DNA of 59,576 bases, taken from the NCBI GenBank assembly GCA_003164135.1, contig PLSD01000019.1, positions 1 to 59,576 of the forward strand, given 5' to 3'. A program made the translations under genes and the position numbers. Shown here in pieces: positions 1 to 8,203 of this stretch. Each line of letters begins with the position of its first letter. Position 1 is the stretch's first letter. The stretch is from Acetobacteraceae bacterium. Its GTDB lineage: Bacteria > Pseudomonadota > Alphaproteobacteria > Acetobacterales > Acetobacteraceae. Below the pieces are notes generated by a model that made no database searches, was not told the origin of the DNA, and saw nothing but the letters and a program-made list of their open reading frames with translations.

Positions 1-112
1 ACACTCTTAATTGAAATTACTATATCAATCAATTTCATACGATTAGCTCGAACCTTCCGGTTTAATCTAATCGCATATTGATCTAAGGCCCAACCGCTGC
101 CACCGGTGCAAC

Positions 113-146
113 ATTAAACCCCGGCAGTTGCCTGCCGGGGTTTAAT
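113..146 (-). terminator. Perfect hairpin terminator after the OmpA-type gene
   Basis: A 15-bp perfect stem (113-127 with 132-146) encloses the loop TTGC. The GC-rich core is flanked by A/T-rich ends, so either strand would end in U-rich RNA. It lies 20 nt past the stop codon of the minus-strand ompA-like gene and fits an intrinsic, possibly bidirectional, terminator. Positions 1-112 are AT-rich and hold no gene I can support. Confidence 0.85.
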
Positions 147-165
147 ATTCACGAGAAAGCCTCGA

Positions 166-1227
166 TTAGTTGAGGACGATTTCCACGCGGCGGTTCTGCG
201 GCTCGCGCACGCCCGGGCCGGTGGCCACCAGCAAGTTCGTGTCGCCAAAGCCTTGTGCCGTGATCTCCGAGGCCGGGACGCCATCGGTCACCAACTGAGC
301 CGCAACGGCCTTCGCACGGCGGATGGACAGGCCCTGGTTGTAGACCGGCGTACCGGACGTGTCGGTATAGCCATTCACGTCGATCGTCGTGGTGGACTGG
401 GTTTTGCTGTCCGAAGCGGCCTGCGCAATGATCTGCGTGGCGCGCGGGGTCAGGTTGTACTTATCCCAGTCGAAGAACACCAGATAGGTCTTGGCCGGAA
501 CCGGAGCCGGAGCCGCGGCAACCGGAGCAGCTTCCGGAGCGGGCGCCGGGGCCTCGGCCGGGGCGTTGAACAACTGGTAGCGCACGCCAAGCATGACGGA
601 GTTGGTCATCTGGTCGCCGAACTTGAGGGTGCCAGCATAGGGCGCGCCGGTGATGCTCTCGCCGTACTTGGTGTTGGAAACCAAATCGGTGAAGGTGTAT
701 TCAGCGGTGACAGCCAGACCGGGGACGGCCGCGATCGGGTAGGAAACACCGGCGATCAGGTTATAGGCAAAGCTTGCCTTGGTGCCTGACGCAAAGATGG
801 GACCATTATTTACGCTCTGGACCCACTGATAGCCGGCGCCAGCGCCAACATACGGAACCAGCGGGAAGTTGACGGGGAAGTCGTACAGCACGTCAAGCAT
901 CGGGCCGAAGGTCGAGTGAGTACCGCTCAGCCGATAGTGGCCATAACCCGAAACGTCGAAGGCATGCAGGGTGGTGTGCAGATCATCACCGCTAAGTTGC
1001 ACGCGAATACCATTGCCCAGGCCATAACCCAGCGAAACTTCGCCAGCATAACCAGGACGATACTGAGCTTTACCACCGCCTCCACCGAGGGTTTCGCTGA
1101 AGTTGACAGGCATAAGGAAGTCGACACCGCCTTCCAGGCTAACATAGGGGCCGGTTACGGGCTGCGCATGCGCCGCAAGCGGCAGGGCAAGGCAGGTGGC
1201 AGCGGCAAGGGCTAAGCGCAGCTTCAT
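166..1227 (-). CDS. OmpA-family outer membrane protein
   Basis: Outer membrane beta-barrel protein that tethers the membrane to peptidoglycan. A classical signal peptide covers residues 1-21 (cleavage after AHA). Residues of about 25-225 alternate like an OmpA/OprF-type eight-stranded barrel ending in an aromatic strand. An Ala/Pro-rich linker (about 226-245) follows, then a C-terminal OmpA domain with NGYTDTSG, SIRRAKAV and the closing NRRVEIVLN, which carry the Asp and Arg residues that bind diaminopimelate. At 353 aa the length is normal. The ATG start has GGAG 7 nt upstream. The upstream spacer 1228-1373 is AT-rich and must hold its promoter, though no box is convincing. The gene is monocistronic, with a strong terminator at 113-146. 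Confidence 0.93.
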   Translation of the reverse strand: MKLRLALAAATCLALPLAAHAQPVTGPYVSLEGGVDFLMPVNFSETLGGGGGKAQYRPGYAGEVSLGYGLGNGIRVQLSGDDLHTTLHAFDVSGYGHYRLSGTHSTFGPMLDVLYDFPVNFPLVPYVGAGAGYQWVQSVNNGPIFASGTKASFAYNLIAGVSYPIAAVPGLAVTAEYTFTDLVSNTKYGESITGAPYAGTLKFGDQMTNSVMLGVRYQLFNAPAEAPAPAPEAAPVAAAPAPVPAKTYLVFFDWDKYNLTPRATQIIAQAASDSKTQSTTTIDVNGYTDTSGTPVYNQGLSIRRAKAVAAQLVTDGVPASEITAQGFGDTNLLVATGPGVREPQNRRVEIVLN

Positions 1228-1373
1228 GACTAATCTCCAATAATTGTATTAGGTACTGAGCGCATTTAGCAATGCCGAGCAGGATTCAACAGGGCAAAAG
1301 CGTTTTTATAGGTTAACATTTTGTGGCTGTTGTATTTTTAGCACACGCTGTGCGGTGCAAAGCCATTGACGAA

Positions 1374-1937
1374 TCAGGAGCAACCCATGACGCGGAATGT
1401 TTCACCTGCATCGCCGACGACTGTAGCACCTGGGGTGGAACGGACCATCCAGCCCCGGAATAGCGGCGGCCCCGCCATATCCGCCAAGGTCTGCACGGTC
1501 AGGAAAATCGCCGCATCTGGGAGTTGGCCCGATGGGCGGCTGACGCAGGACTGCACGGAGAGTTGGAGATCTCCCACGTTCGCCTGACCTCCGACCGGGA
1601 TGGATACTTGGGACGTACTGCCGTCGACCTTGTCGAGTACGCCGAGCAGCGCGGTGGTACCTGTTGCCCAGTTGTTGGGGATGGCCGGCGCGGTGTCCGC
1701 CATAGCGGGGGCTGCGGTATCAGGGCTGGCAGTATCGGCTTCCGGCGCCGCCGGGGATGGGGTTTGCACAAGGCCCGGTGGCGGGGCGGGTGCCACTGAC
1801 GGGGCGGGCGCCGGGTTGGCAAGCGGGGCTGAAACAATGGCTGGCGCTGGCGGAATCACCACGGAATTTTGCGCCTGCCCCCAGGCTAGGCCCCCAGCAC
1901 AAAGCATGAGCAGGGTAACGGTGGCGCGAAGGCCCAT
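1374..1937 (-). CDS. DUF2155 domain-containing secreted protein
   Basis: Protein of 187 aa with an N-terminal signal peptide (about residues 1-20, ending AWG), a low-complexity Ala/Pro-rich stretch (about 28-85), and a C-terminal DUF2155-like domain. Recognisable features are LLGVLDKVDGSTSQVSIPVG, two cysteines (SCVSR and the final MGCS) and the conserved LFRGWMVRSTPG. The family is widespread in alphaproteobacteria and has no established activity. Its start codon overlaps the mlaD stop (TAATG), so it is translated as the third gene of an NDUFA12-like/mlaD/DUF2155 unit. That placement suggests an envelope role, but I do not assign a function. Confidence 0.78.
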   Translation of the reverse strand: MGLRATVTLLMLCAGGLAWGQAQNSVVIPPAPAIVSAPLANPAPAPSVAPAPPPGLVQTPSPAAPEADTASPDTAAPAMADTAPAIPNNWATGTTALLGVLDKVDGSTSQVSIPVGGQANVGDLQLSVQSCVSRPSGQLPDAAIFLTVQTLADMAGPPLFRGWMVRSTPGATVVGDAGETFRVMGCS

Positions 1938-2482
1938 TATTTCGCCGGGACGGAGGTGAGTGCGGCGGGATTGGCCAATCCGCCCTGATTGCTTGCGGGC
2001 GGCGCCGGTGCCGCTGGGGCGCTGGTTTTTGTACCTGAGTTGCCGCCCATGGAGAAGATGAATTTGCCTAGCAGATCTTCGATATTGATCGCCGACTGGG
2101 TCACCGGAAAGGACTGTCCGGCAGCCAGCATGCTGTTCGAGCCACCGGGCGAAACCGCTACATAGTTGCCGCCCAGCAAGCCATCGGAGGTGATGGCGGC
2201 GCTGCTGTCGTCAGGGACTTTGATGCCGTTGTTGATGACCAGTTGCACGATGGCGGCATAGGTGTTGGGGTCGAGGCGTTCCTCCGCGACATGGCCGATG
2301 ACCACGCCGCCGATTTTGACGTCCGCGCCGACCGTAAGGCCGCCAATGCTCGAGAATTGCGCCTGCAACGGATAGCCACCGGCGTTGATCTCGCCGGACT
2401 GGGTAAGCGCGTAGACCAGAAACACGGCTGCCGCGATGATGACAGCAAAGCCGGTGAGAAGCTCAGGAAGTTTGCGGGTCAT
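1937..2482 (-). CDS. mlaD: MlaD-family outer membrane lipid asymmetry protein
   Basis: Substrate-binding MCE-domain component of a phospholipid transport system working between the inner and outer membranes. One N-terminal transmembrane anchor (about residues 9-27) precedes a single MCE domain (about 35-115) with FSSIGGLTVGADVKIGGVVIG and the conserved end SDGLLGGNYVAVSPGG. The C-terminus is Ala/Pro-rich and probably disordered. At 181 aa the length is typical of single-MCE MlaD. It overlaps both neighbours by one base (TAATG junctions). The ATPase and permease partners (MlaF, MlaE) are not in this window. Confidence 0.9.
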   Translation of the reverse strand: MTRKLPELLTGFAVIIAAAVFLVYALTQSGEINAGGYPLQAQFSSIGGLTVGADVKIGGVVIGHVAEERLDPNTYAAIVQLVINNGIKVPDDSSAAITSDGLLGGNYVAVSPGGSNSMLAAGQSFPVTQSAINIEDLLGKFIFSMGGNSGTKTSAPAAPAPPASNQGGLANPAALTSVPAK

Positions 2483-2904
2483 TATTTCTGGTCCGGTGCC
2501 CAGGATTCATAGTCGGCCGAGGCCGCCGCGCGCTGCCCCCCCTGATAGTCATGCCCGGCGGGGCGATAGCCCGCCGCCGTGCCGGTAAGATTGGGCAGGT
2601 GCGGTTTTTCCCAGGATTTGGCGCCGGTCTCGGGCAGCGGCTGATCCGTGAGATGATGCAACCAGGCATGCCAGCGCGGGCCGATAACCGAAGGGTCCGG
2701 GGGCCCGGCATAAACCACCCAGCGGCGGCCATTGCGGGCGATGCCATGGGCGGGACGCTCAAAATAATGATTGCCCTGCTCGTCCCGCCCGGCGAGGCGG
2801 CCATGGCGGAGCGTGTACAGAATTAGGCCGGGATTAAAGATAAGCCCGCGCAGGCCGCCAACCTGGCGAATTGAGACTTTGGCATCAGTATGGGAAGTAC
2901 TCAT
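2482..2904 (-). CDS. NADH:ubiquinone oxidoreductase NDUFA12-like subunit
   Basis: Alphaproteobacterial homologue of the mitochondrial complex I accessory subunit NDUFA12/B17.2, which binds the peripheral arm near the quinone module. The 140-aa product shows the family pattern: RDEQGNHYFE, RRWVVYAG, GPRWHAWLHH, then PLPETGAKSWEKPHLPNLTG and a C-terminal YRPAGHDYQGG. I chose the ATG at 2904. The frame also stays open to a GTG at 2967, but that would place the start inside the paired NrdR-like boxes and add residues outside the family pattern. It leads the coupled group with mlaD and DUF2155 and lies about 28 kb from the main nuo operon. Confidence 0.9.
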   Translation of the reverse strand: MSTSHTDAKVSIRQVGGLRGLIFNPGLILYTLRHGRLAGRDEQGNHYFERPAHGIARNGRRWVVYAGPPDPSVIGPRWHAWLHHLTDQPLPETGAKSWEKPHLPNLTGTAAGYRPAGHDYQGGQRAAASADYESWAPDQK

Positions 2905-2963
2905 GCCGCCTGATATAAGTGATGCTTGCGCCGTGGTCCATCTTGAAGTTGGATACAGACTAT

Positions 2964-3011
2964 CCACAGTATTTTGTGGTTGAATGCAAAAATTACCACT
3001 ATATGCACTTT
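2964..3011 (+). promoter_or_regulatory. Candidate tandem NrdR boxes
   Basis: Box 1 (2964-2979) reads CCACAGTATTTTGTGG, a near-palindrome that agrees at about 12 of 16 positions with the NrdR consensus as I recall it (acaCwAtATaTwGtgt). Box 2 (2996-3011) begins CCACTATAT and agrees at about 11 of 16, mostly in its left half. The starts are 32 bp apart, with a 16-bp linker. NrdR sites characteristically come as pairs about three helical turns apart. The pair lies 33-80 bp before the NrdJ-like gene and between divergent genes. The call rests on pattern and position only. Confidence 0.5.
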
Positions 3012-3043
3012 AACTGGCGCACGGCTCGGCATAGGATGAGGGC

Positions 3044-4555
3044 ATGGGCACTTATAAAACTGATAAATCCTGGCACGGCATTAAACAGACGGTTTTCGCC
3101 GGACGCGTGGACCCTGACGCCACTGCGGTGGAGGTGAAAATCCCCGCCGCCTGGGGGGCTGTGGCCGCCGATGCGCTGGCGGCGATGCTGCCGGACCGGG
3201 GCGCGCTGGATATTGCGCTGGCGGCGCAGGCCTGGATTGCACCGATTGCGGCACGGGCTGAAACCGCCGGGATATCCTCTGACCTAGGCGCGCAACTGCA
3301 CGCGCTGCTGGCTGCGCGGCTGGGCAGCCCGAGCGCCAATGTGTGGCAGAACAAAATGCTGGGACAGCCTGGGTTCGTGTTCAACCTTAGTGCGTTTCTC
3401 GACGCGGCCGGTGTTTTTGATATTGCGGGGCTGGGCGATGCCGTACGGATCGCTGTGACGGCGTTGACCCTGGGCACACCCTCGGCGCACCGGCTGAACA
3501 TTGGGTTCACCGATCTTAATTTGGTCCTGGCACGGCTGGGGCTGGATTATGACTCCGTGCAGGCGCGGGATGTGGCCGTGATGGTGACGGCGTTTATCGG
3601 CGCGCAGGCGGATATCGCCTCGGCCAGGTTGCTGGCGCGTGGCGCGGCGCCGGGGTACCCGGTGACGGCGGCGGCGCTACCGGCGGAATGTTTGGTGCTA
3701 GGACTGAAAGAAGCGACGGTAGCGGCGCAGCAGGAAGCGCTTGTCGCCGGAACACGCCGGCATGAGACCTTGCTGGGTTTTGCCGAGACGCCTGAGGTGG
3801 AGGCGTTGCTGGGTGCGGAAGTGTGTAATTTTGCCCCTGCCCTCTCGCCATTGAATGCCGAGGGGCAGCTCAGCCATTGGGCGCATGCGCTTCTGGCGGC
3901 GCAGGGCCTGAGCGCGCAAGCGGCGCTGGTTAAAATGCTCGGCGGTGAGCCGTTGTTCACCCCTGTGCGCCCGGCGGCGCATGCCGCCATGTTTGACGTG
4001 CTGGAGCCCTTGGTGGCGCGGATGCCGGCTCGGCCGGCCGCCCCGATGCCCGCACGGCGGCAATCCAACCGCGAGACCCTGCCCGCGCGGCGCAGCGGCT
4101 ATACGCAGAAAGCCAGCGTTGGCGGGCACAAATTGTTTCTCTCCACCGGCGAGTACAGCAACGGCAGGCTCGGGGAGATTTTCATCGCGCTGCATAAGGA
4201 GGGCTCGGCCTTCCGCGGCCTGATGGACGCGTTCGCCATCGCGGTGAGCCTCGGGCTGCAACATGGGGTGAACCTGGAAGATTATATCGAGGCGTTCACC
4301 TTCACCCGCTTTGGCCCCGCCGGGGCGGTGGAAGGCGATCCGGCGGTGCTGCAGGCAACCTCGATGATTGATTATGTGTTCCGGAATCTGGCGGTGAATT
4401 ATCTGGGGCAGACGAATCTGGCGCCGGCAACGCCGGAAGCGGCCGATACCGTGGGTGATGGCGCGGCTGATCGCGCGCCGCTGCTGCCGCTCGACCTGCC
4501 GGTTCCCGCACCGCGTGAGCGCCGCAAGAGCCTGAAACTGGTGAGCAACGCATGA
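3044..4555 (+). CDS. Miniature NrdJ-like (class II RNR-derived) protein, probably non-catalytic
   Basis: Protein of 503 aa that reads as a cut-down adenosylcobalamin-dependent ribonucleotide reductase; full-length alphaproteobacterial NrdJ is, from memory, about 1,200 aa. N-terminal [20 protein letters not shown] resembles the NrdJ entry region. [11 protein letters not shown] looks like a decayed APNSPxWFN motif. [20 protein letters not shown] matches the NrdJ GYANIGGLLMxxGxPYD stretch. Residues of about 350-465 are a well-kept C-terminal TSCPD-type domain ([55 protein letters not shown]). Only two cysteines remain (AECL and EVCN), so the radical and redox cysteines and the CxxC tail appear lost. 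The ATG has AGGATGAGGGC just upstream. The gene overlaps the RidA gene by ATGA. Its role is unknown. Confidence 0.82.
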   Translation: MGTYKTDKSWHGIKQTVFAGRVDPDATAVEVKIPAAWGAVAADALAAMLPDRGALDIALAAQAWIAPIAARAETAGISSDLGAQLHALLAARLGSPSANVWQNKMLGQPGFVFNLSAFLDAAGVFDIAGLGDAVRIAVTALTLGTPSAHRLNIGFTDLNLVLARLGLDYDSVQARDVAVMVTAFIGAQADIASARLLARGAAPGYPVTAAALPAECLVLGLKEATVAAQQEALVAGTRRHETLLGFAETPEVEALLGAEVCNFAPALSPLNAEGQLSHWAHALLAAQGLSAQAALVKMLGGEPLFTPVRPAAHAAMFDVLEPLVARMPARPAAPMPARRQSNRETLPARRSGYTQKASVGGHKLFLSTGEYSNGRLGEIFIALHKEGSAFRGLMDAFAIAVSLGLQHGVNLEDYIEAFTFTRFGPAGAVEGDPAVLQATSMIDYVFRNLAVNYLGQTNLAPATPEAADTVGDGAADRAPLLPLDLPVPAPRERRKSLKLVSNA

Positions 4556-5013
4556 ATGTAATCGAACGACTCGCGGACCTTGGGATCACGTTGCCCAAGC
4601 CAATGCCGCCGGTGGCCACCTATGTGCCGGTGAGCATCGCCGGGAACCTGGTAACCGTGAGCGGACAACTGCCCGCGATCGACGGCAAGGTGGCGGTAAC
4701 AGGGAAACTCGGGCTGAATGTTTCGATTGAGGAAGGCCAGCACGCGGCGCGGCTTTGCCTGATCAATGTGCTGGCCCAGCTGGAAGTGGCGCTGCCGGGT
4801 GGCCTGGCCAGCATTACCAAGGTGATCCGGCTCGGCGGCTTTATTGCCGCGACGCCGGAGTTCTCGCAGCACGCCGTGGTGATGAACGGGGCTTCGGACC
4901 TGACGGTGGCTGCCTTTGGGGAGGCCGGACGGCATGCACGCTCGACTGTTGGTGTAGCGTCCCTGCCCTTGGATGCGGCCGTTGAAGTCGAAGGAACGTT
5001 CTGGATCGGCTGA
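4552..5013 (+). CDS. RidA (YjgF/YER057c/UK114) family protein
   Basis: Small trimeric-fold protein of 153 aa. [55 protein letters not shown] and the terminal [11 protein letters not shown] match the longer Atu1372-like branch of the RidA superfamily. Classical RidA hydrolyses reactive enamine/imine intermediates. Whether this branch does the same is not evident from the sequence. The start overlaps the stop of the NrdJ-like gene (ATGA), so the two should be made together. No terminator is visible before the next gene. Confidence 0.88.
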   Translation: MNVIERLADLGITLPKPMPPVATYVPVSIAGNLVTVSGQLPAIDGKVAVTGKLGLNVSIEEGQHAARLCLINVLAQLEVALPGGLASITKVIRLGGFIAATPEFSQHAVVMNGASDLTVAAFGEAGRHARSTVGVASLPLDAAVEVEGTFWIG

Positions 5014-5025
5014 GTCTTGGCTGAG

Positions 5026-5050
5026 ACCTGGATCGCCAACCTGGATCGCC
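5026..5050 (+). repeat. Short tandem direct repeat (13-bp period)
   Basis: ACCTGGATCGCC occurs at 5026-5037 and again at 5039-5050. A related CTGGATCGGC lies at the very end of the RidA gene (5001-5010). The GGCTGAG motif is also doubled at 5008 and 5019. The pattern looks like local slippage duplication in the spacer. Confidence 0.8.
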
Positions 5051-5106
5051 GGGACTTGGCCCCCAAAAATCCGTAAAGCTGATCTTGCTTATGGATCAAG
5101 CCCAGC

Positions 5107-5136
5107 TTCCATGGGTATAAGTTCCGTGGGTATAAG
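5107..5136 (+). repeat. Abutting 15-bp direct repeats before the dehydratase gene
   Basis: TTCCATGGGTATAAG (5107-5121) is followed immediately by TTCCGTGGGTATAAG (5122-5136), 14 of 15 identical. The pair ends 9 nt before the ATG of the next gene. It may be a duplicated promoter or ribosome-binding element, or a slippage product. An imperfect hairpin (arms 5076-5081 and 5103-5108) lies just upstream. Confidence 0.85.
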
Positions 5137-5145
5137 ATTGTAACC

Positions 5146-7041
5146 ATGAGTCAGCACAGTCCCTCGCGTCTCCCTGTCCGCATGGCGGTGAATATCCTGC
5201 TTGACGGCGTGCTGGCGGCCCTTGCTGTGGGCTTGAGTTTCTGGCTGGCCAATCCGGCGTCGCCCGTGCCGCAACCGCACACACTGCCGATGAGTGGTGC
5301 CGTGGCGATCTGGTTGATCGGGATGCCACTTGGGCTCGCCCGGCTGCATTGGCGGTTTATCTCCTTCCGTGACTTGGCGGTTATCGGGACGGCCGCGTTG
5401 GTGACGGCGGTGATGCTGGTGCTGCTCATGGTCGGATCGGGTATCCCGCTGCCCTCCCCGGCTTTTCCGGTCATCCTGGCGCTTATTTTGGTGGTGTTTT
5501 TGGTTGCGCCAAAATTTCTGTACCGCCTGGCGCGCATCCGCAACTCGGAGCGGCGGACGGCGGCACAAAGGGCGGTGCTGGTCGGTGATGCGCAAAGCGC
5601 GGAACTGTTTTTGACCGCGCATCACCATGCCACGGGTTCACCTTACCGGGTGGTGGGGTTGATGGCGCTCTCGGCTAAACATGTTGGCCAGCGGCTGCAT
5701 GGTCTGGATGTTTTTGGCGCGGTGGAGGGCGCCGAGACGGCGCTGGCACGGCTGGAACAGAAGCCTGATTTGCTGATTATCACCGCCAGCGGACTGGCCG
5801 GTGATGCCCTGGCGGGGCTGTTGGCAGTCGCCGAGCGTAATGGCATCCGGGTGCTACGGGCGCCCAGCCTGACGCGGTTGGCGCCGGCGGAACAAAAGCT
5901 GGAATTGCAACCGATTGCCATTGAGGATTTGCTCAACCGCCAGCAGGTGCGGCCGGACCGGGAAAGTATGGCGCGGTTGATTGCGGGCAAGCGGGTGCTG
6001 GTGACGGGTGCTGGCGGCAGCATTGGCGCGGAGCTGGCGCGGCAGGTCGCAGGCTTTGCTCCGGCGGAAATCCTGTTGCTGGACAATGGCGAGTTTGCGC
6101 TTTGGCAGATTGATCTGGAACTGGCGGAGTTGAACCAGGAGTTGCCGCGCCGCGCGGTGATCGGCGATGTGCGCGATGCCGCGCGGATGATCGCTTTGTG
6201 TCAGAAATTCCGCCCCGAACTGGTATTTCATGCCGCCGCGCTGAAACATGTGCCCATTGTGGAGGCGAACCCGCTGGAGGGTGTGCAGACCAATGTGCTG
6301 GGGACACGGGCAGTAGCAGATGCCGCCGCGGCCAGTGGGGCGGCGCTGATGGTTTTGATCTCTACCGACAAGGCGGTGAACCCAAGCTCCGTTATGGGGG
6401 CGACAAAGCGGTTGGCGGAAATGTACTGCCAGGGTTTGGATGTGGAAGCGCGGCGCGGCGGCAAACGGACGATGCGCTGCGTGACCGTGCGGTTTGGCAA
6501 CGTGCTGGGGTCGACGGGTTCCGTGGTGCCGCTATTTCGCCGGCAACTGGCACAGGGCGGGCCGTTGACGGTGACGCACCCGGAAATGCAGCGCTACTTT
6601 ATGACCGTGCGGGAGGCCGTGGGGCTGGTGTTGCAGGCCTCCGTTGTGGGCAGCGGAGAAGCGGCGATCCCCGACGGCGGGATTTTTGTGCTGGATATGG
6701 GCGCGCCTGTGAAAATCGTTGATTTGGCACGGCAGATGATCCGGCTTGCCGGGTTGCGGCCGGATGTGGATGTGGCGATCCGGTTTACTGGCCTGCGGCC
6801 CGGCGAAAAATTATTCGAGGAATTGTTTCACGGCGGTGAGCAGCCGGAGCCGACGGGTTATGAAGGGCTGCTGATGGCTTGCCCAAGGGTGACCGATGTG
6901 CGGCTGGTGGCAGCGGCGATACGCGATATTGAGGCGGCTTGCGTGGCCAGCGACACCGCCGGGGCACTGGCGGTGCTGGCACGGATGGTGCCGGAATTTG
7001 TGCCGGCGGATGGTCTCGCCGTTTCGCGCGCGGCGAGGTAG
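5146..7041 (+). CDS. Membrane nucleotide-sugar epimerase/dehydratase (CapD/WbpM/FlaA1 type)
   Basis: Polysaccharide-biosynthesis enzyme of 631 aa, expected to act as a UDP-N-acetylhexosamine 4,6-dehydratase at the inner membrane. Four hydrophobic helices lie within about residues 12-125, then a degenerate first Rossmann domain (about 140-260). The catalytic short-chain dehydrogenase-type domain has the NAD(P)-binding VTGAGGSIG at 286-294, STDKAVNPSS from 406 and GATKRLAE with Lys421. As in WbpM/FlaA1, the usual catalytic Tyr is replaced (VMGATK). Substrate preference cannot be read from the sequence. It is followed 10 nt later by a DegT aminotransferase, the usual partner for amino-sugar formation. 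Confidence 0.92.
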   Translation: MSQHSPSRLPVRMAVNILLDGVLAALAVGLSFWLANPASPVPQPHTLPMSGAVAIWLIGMPLGLARLHWRFISFRDLAVIGTAALVTAVMLVLLMVGSGIPLPSPAFPVILALILVVFLVAPKFLYRLARIRNSERRTAAQRAVLVGDAQSAELFLTAHHHATGSPYRVVGLMALSAKHVGQRLHGLDVFGAVEGAETALARLEQKPDLLIITASGLAGDALAGLLAVAERNGIRVLRAPSLTRLAPAEQKLELQPIAIEDLLNRQQVRPDRESMARLIAGKRVLVTGAGGSIGAELARQVAGFAPAEILLLDNGEFALWQIDLELAELNQELPRRAVIGDVRDAARMIALCQKFRPELVFHAAALKHVPIVEANPLEGVQTNVLGTRAVADAAAASGAALMVLISTDKAVNPSSVMGATKRLAEMYCQGLDVEARRGGKRTMRCVTVRFGNVLGSTGSVVPLFRRQLAQGGPLTVTHPEMQRYFMTVREAVGLVLQASVVGSGEAAIPDGGIFVLDMGAPVKIVDLARQMIRLAGLRPDVDVAIRFTGLRPGEKLFEELFHGGEQPEPTGYEGLLMACPRVTDVRLVAAAIRDIEAACVASDTAGALAVLARMVPEFVPADGLAVSRAAR

Positions 7042-7051
7042 GATTGGTATT

Positions 7052-8197
7052 ATGAACGCTGAAAAATTTCCCCCGATACCCTTTCTCGATTTGAAGGCGC
7101 AGCAGGCGCGGATTGGCCCCAGCTTGCGCGCTAGGCTGGATGCGGTGCTGGCGCACGGGCAGTATATTCTGGGGCCCGAGGTGACCGAGTTGGAAAACCG
7201 GTTGGCGGCTTTTTGCGGCGCCGCGCATTGCGTGACGGTGAGTTCCGGCACCGATGCATTGCAGATCGCGATGATGGCCGAGGGCATTGGCCGGGGCGAT
7301 GCGGTGTTTCTGCCGGCGTTTACCTATACCGCCACCGCCGAGGTGCCGCTGCTGCTTGCTGCGACGCCGGTGTTTGTGGATGTTGATCCGCGCACGTTCC
7401 AGATTGATCTGGCGAGCCTGGAGGCACGGCTTGCCGATGTGAAACGGGCCGGGGTGTTACGGCCACGGGCCATTGTTGGTGTGGATTTGTTCGGCCAGCC
7501 GGCGGATTGGGATGGAATTCGCGCAATTGCGGTGCGCGAGGGGCTGTTTACGCTGGATGACTGCGCGCAGAGTTTTGGCGCGGCGCTGAAAGGTGAGCGG
7601 CTGGGCAAGGCCGCCGATGCCACGGCGACCAGTTTTTTTCCGTCCAAGCCGCTGGGTGCGTACGGCGATGGCGGCGCGCTGTTTACGGAGTCGGCGGAAC
7701 GGGCGGCGCTGTTCCGGTCGCTGCGGACGCATGGCGAGGGTACCACGCGCTATGAGGTGATGCGCATCGGCATGAACGGGCGGCTGGATACGATGCAGGC
7801 GGCTGTGTTGCTGGCGAAGCTTGAAGTGTTTGAGTGGGAGATTGCGCGGCGCGATGAGATCGCCCGGATTTATGACGCGGCTTTGGCCGATGTGCTGGAA
7901 ACGCCCGTGCGGGTGCCCGATAGCGTGAGTGCGTGGGCGGTGTATTCGGTGCTGTTGCCCGATGAGGCGACGCGGGAAAAGGCGAAGGCGGCGTTGCAGG
8001 CGGCGGGAATTGGGCATGCGGTTTATTATCCGCGCGCGCTGCATCAGCAACCGGCTTATGCCTCCTGCCACGACGGCGTGCCGCTGCCGGTGGCTGAAGG
8101 GCTGGGGCGCCGGATTCTGGCGCTGCCGATCCATCCCGATTTGAGCGATGCACAGGCCGCACGTGTGGCGTCGGTGCTGCGCGCCGCGCTGGTTTAA
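7052..8197 (+). CDS. DegT/DnrJ/EryC1/StrS-family sugar aminotransferase
   Basis: PLP-dependent enzyme that aminates a nucleotide 4-keto or 3-keto sugar. The start at 7052 (MNAEKFPPIPFLDLKAQQ) fits the family. Upstream in-frame codons overlap the dehydratase and are rejected. Key motifs are GPEVTELENRLA, VSSGTDALQIAM, FLPAFTYTATAE, TLDDCAQSFGA and SFFPSKPLGAYGDGG with PLP-binding Lys199, then RIGMNGRLDTMQAAVL. At 381 aa the length is normal. Paired with the upstream dehydratase it suggests synthesis of a di-amino or 4-amino sugar for surface glycan (inference). Confidence 0.92.
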   Translation: MNAEKFPPIPFLDLKAQQARIGPSLRARLDAVLAHGQYILGPEVTELENRLAAFCGAAHCVTVSSGTDALQIAMMAEGIGRGDAVFLPAFTYTATAEVPLLLAATPVFVDVDPRTFQIDLASLEARLADVKRAGVLRPRAIVGVDLFGQPADWDGIRAIAVREGLFTLDDCAQSFGAALKGERLGKAADATATSFFPSKPLGAYGDGGALFTESAERAALFRSLRTHGEGTTRYEVMRIGMNGRLDTMQAAVLLAKLEVFEWEIARRDEIARIYDAALADVLETPVRVPDSVSAWAVYSVLLPDEATREKAKAALQAAGIGHAVYYPRALHQQPAYASCHDGVPLPVAEGLGRRILALPIHPDLSDAQAARVASVLRAALV

Positions 8198-8203
8198 GCC
8201 GAC

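Noticed and set aside
2905..2967. Upstream GTG start for the NDUFA12-like gene
   Set aside because: The added 21 residues do not fit the family and the start would lie inside the regulatory region.
6896..7051. N-terminal extension of the DegT aminotransferase
   Set aside because: It overlaps the end of the dehydratase gene, is Arg/Trp-rich and lacks family similarity. ATG 7052 fits the family start.
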